From NCBI GenBank assembly GCA_004369085.1, contig ML210491.1, positions 1,803 through 21,521 on the forward strand: a stretch of DNA of 19,719 bases, read 5' to 3'. Numbering within the stretch: position 1 is the first letter of the stretch; every line of letters starts with the position of its first letter. Position numbers and translations under genes: made by a program. The notes below the pieces were generated by a model. That model saw only the letters and a list, made by a program, of their open reading frames with translations. It made no database searches and was not told the origin of the DNA. This stretch comes from Coprinopsis marcescibilis. Lineage: Eukaryota > Basidiomycota > Agaricomycetes > Agaricales > Psathyrellaceae. Of this stretch, positions 19,281 through 19,719 are shown piece by piece.

Positions 19281-19340
19281 CCGACCGAAACCGAAACCGA
19301 GACCGAGACCGAGACCAAAACCAAAACCAAAACCAAAACG
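19281..19340. repeat. Hexanucleotide microsatellite (CCGAAA / CCGAGA / CCAAAA)
   Basis: Sixty bases of 6-bp units change stepwise along the tract: CCGAAA, then CCGAGA, then CCAAAA repeated four times. The minus strand, which is the KDZ gene's sense strand, reads (GGTTTT)4(GGTCTC)3(GGTTTC)2-3. It lies about 140-200 bp upstream of the KDZ start. Confidence 0.85.
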
Positions 19341-19719
19341 GAAGGTTTGCAGTTGCCAAACCGGCTGTTAATTTACTGGGACTGTAAATGAAAGGGAGGG
19401 CTTCTCGAAGCTGCCAATTTTGTAAAAGGAGCTATTTTTAGCGACCGGAAGACCCATCATGGGAGGTTACGTCCCTACAAAGAATTGGCCTCACTGGCCT
19501 TCGGCGGTTCGGAAACCGGCGTGCCCGAGGTGGTCAAACAATAGATTAGCGCTGTACCAACAATGCTCTTCTGACTCAAGCTCAACTCAACAGTTACAAG
19601 AAGTGACAGCACTGCCACCTCATGTTGATGACACATAGCCTGGCATCGCATTATAATTCATAACATTTAATGGTGCTAACATAGCCATGTATCTTTTGTG
19701 CAGCTTGCAGTATTTCTTT
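19341..19719. other. Upstream flank of KDZ gene, no gene seen
   Basis: No supportable coding region. An interrupted palindrome GGCCTCACTGGCC-like segment lies near 19488-19500, followed by GGTTCGGAAACCGG. No terminal inverted repeat matching the left flank of the KDZ gene was recognised. Confidence 0.4.

Noticed and set aside
13812..19719. Terminal inverted repeats of the KDZ element
   Set aside because: Flanks on both sides were compared by eye in inverted orientation. Only short matches of chance level were seen.

Overview
The window looks like nuclear DNA of a basidiomycete fungus, most likely an Agaricomycete. Every gene that can be modelled is broken by short GT-AG introns (about 47-68 nt) that splice cleanly in frame. 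The gene content is that of a transposon-rich accessory region: a hAT transposase, a KDZ transposase fused to a Ulp1-type peptidase, a viroplasmin/RNase H1-N domain protein and several lineage-specific proteins.

Layout. 1-1443 (minus strand) is the 5' part of a hAT transposon: promoter, the first two exons of the transposase, and an apparent terminus at about 1443 with nested GGTCAC palindromes just inside it. 1444-3172 has no convincing gene but holds a periodic AATAAGA array (2083-2456), a perfect 11-bp-arm hairpin (2634-2660) and CCGGTTTTCAA repeats. 3173-7439 (minus) is a four-exon gene for a 1370-residue, strongly charged low-complexity protein of unknown function. 7491-8595 shows nothing I can name. 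8596-9202 (minus) is a two-exon gene for a 180-residue basic-tailed protein. Degenerate copies of its first exon are scattered through a repeat block of roughly 500-bp units at 9440-10440. 10797-11608 (plus) is a four-exon gene with a C-terminal viroplasmin-like domain. 11902-12561 (minus) and 12968-13691 (plus) are divergent genes for small proteins of 186 and 208 residues. 14466-19142 (minus) is an 11-exon KDZ transposase-Ulp1 fusion gene. Its full 1373-residue frame can be spliced without a stop, so the element may be intact. A decayed extra copy of its last, catalytic-cysteine exon lies just downstream (14174-14340).

How it fits together. Two unrelated DNA transposons with apparently uninterrupted coding capacity bracket a block of lineage-specific genes and repeats made from duplicated gene fragments. 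The KDZ protein combines an N-terminal cysteine cluster, an RNase H-fold transposase core with candidate D-D-E residues, a coiled-coil middle region, an acidic linker and a Ulp1 domain with a complete H-D-Q-C set. The small basic and AT-hook-like proteins next to it could be element-encoded accessory proteins, but that is inference from position only. No terminal inverted repeats could be found for the KDZ element by eye.
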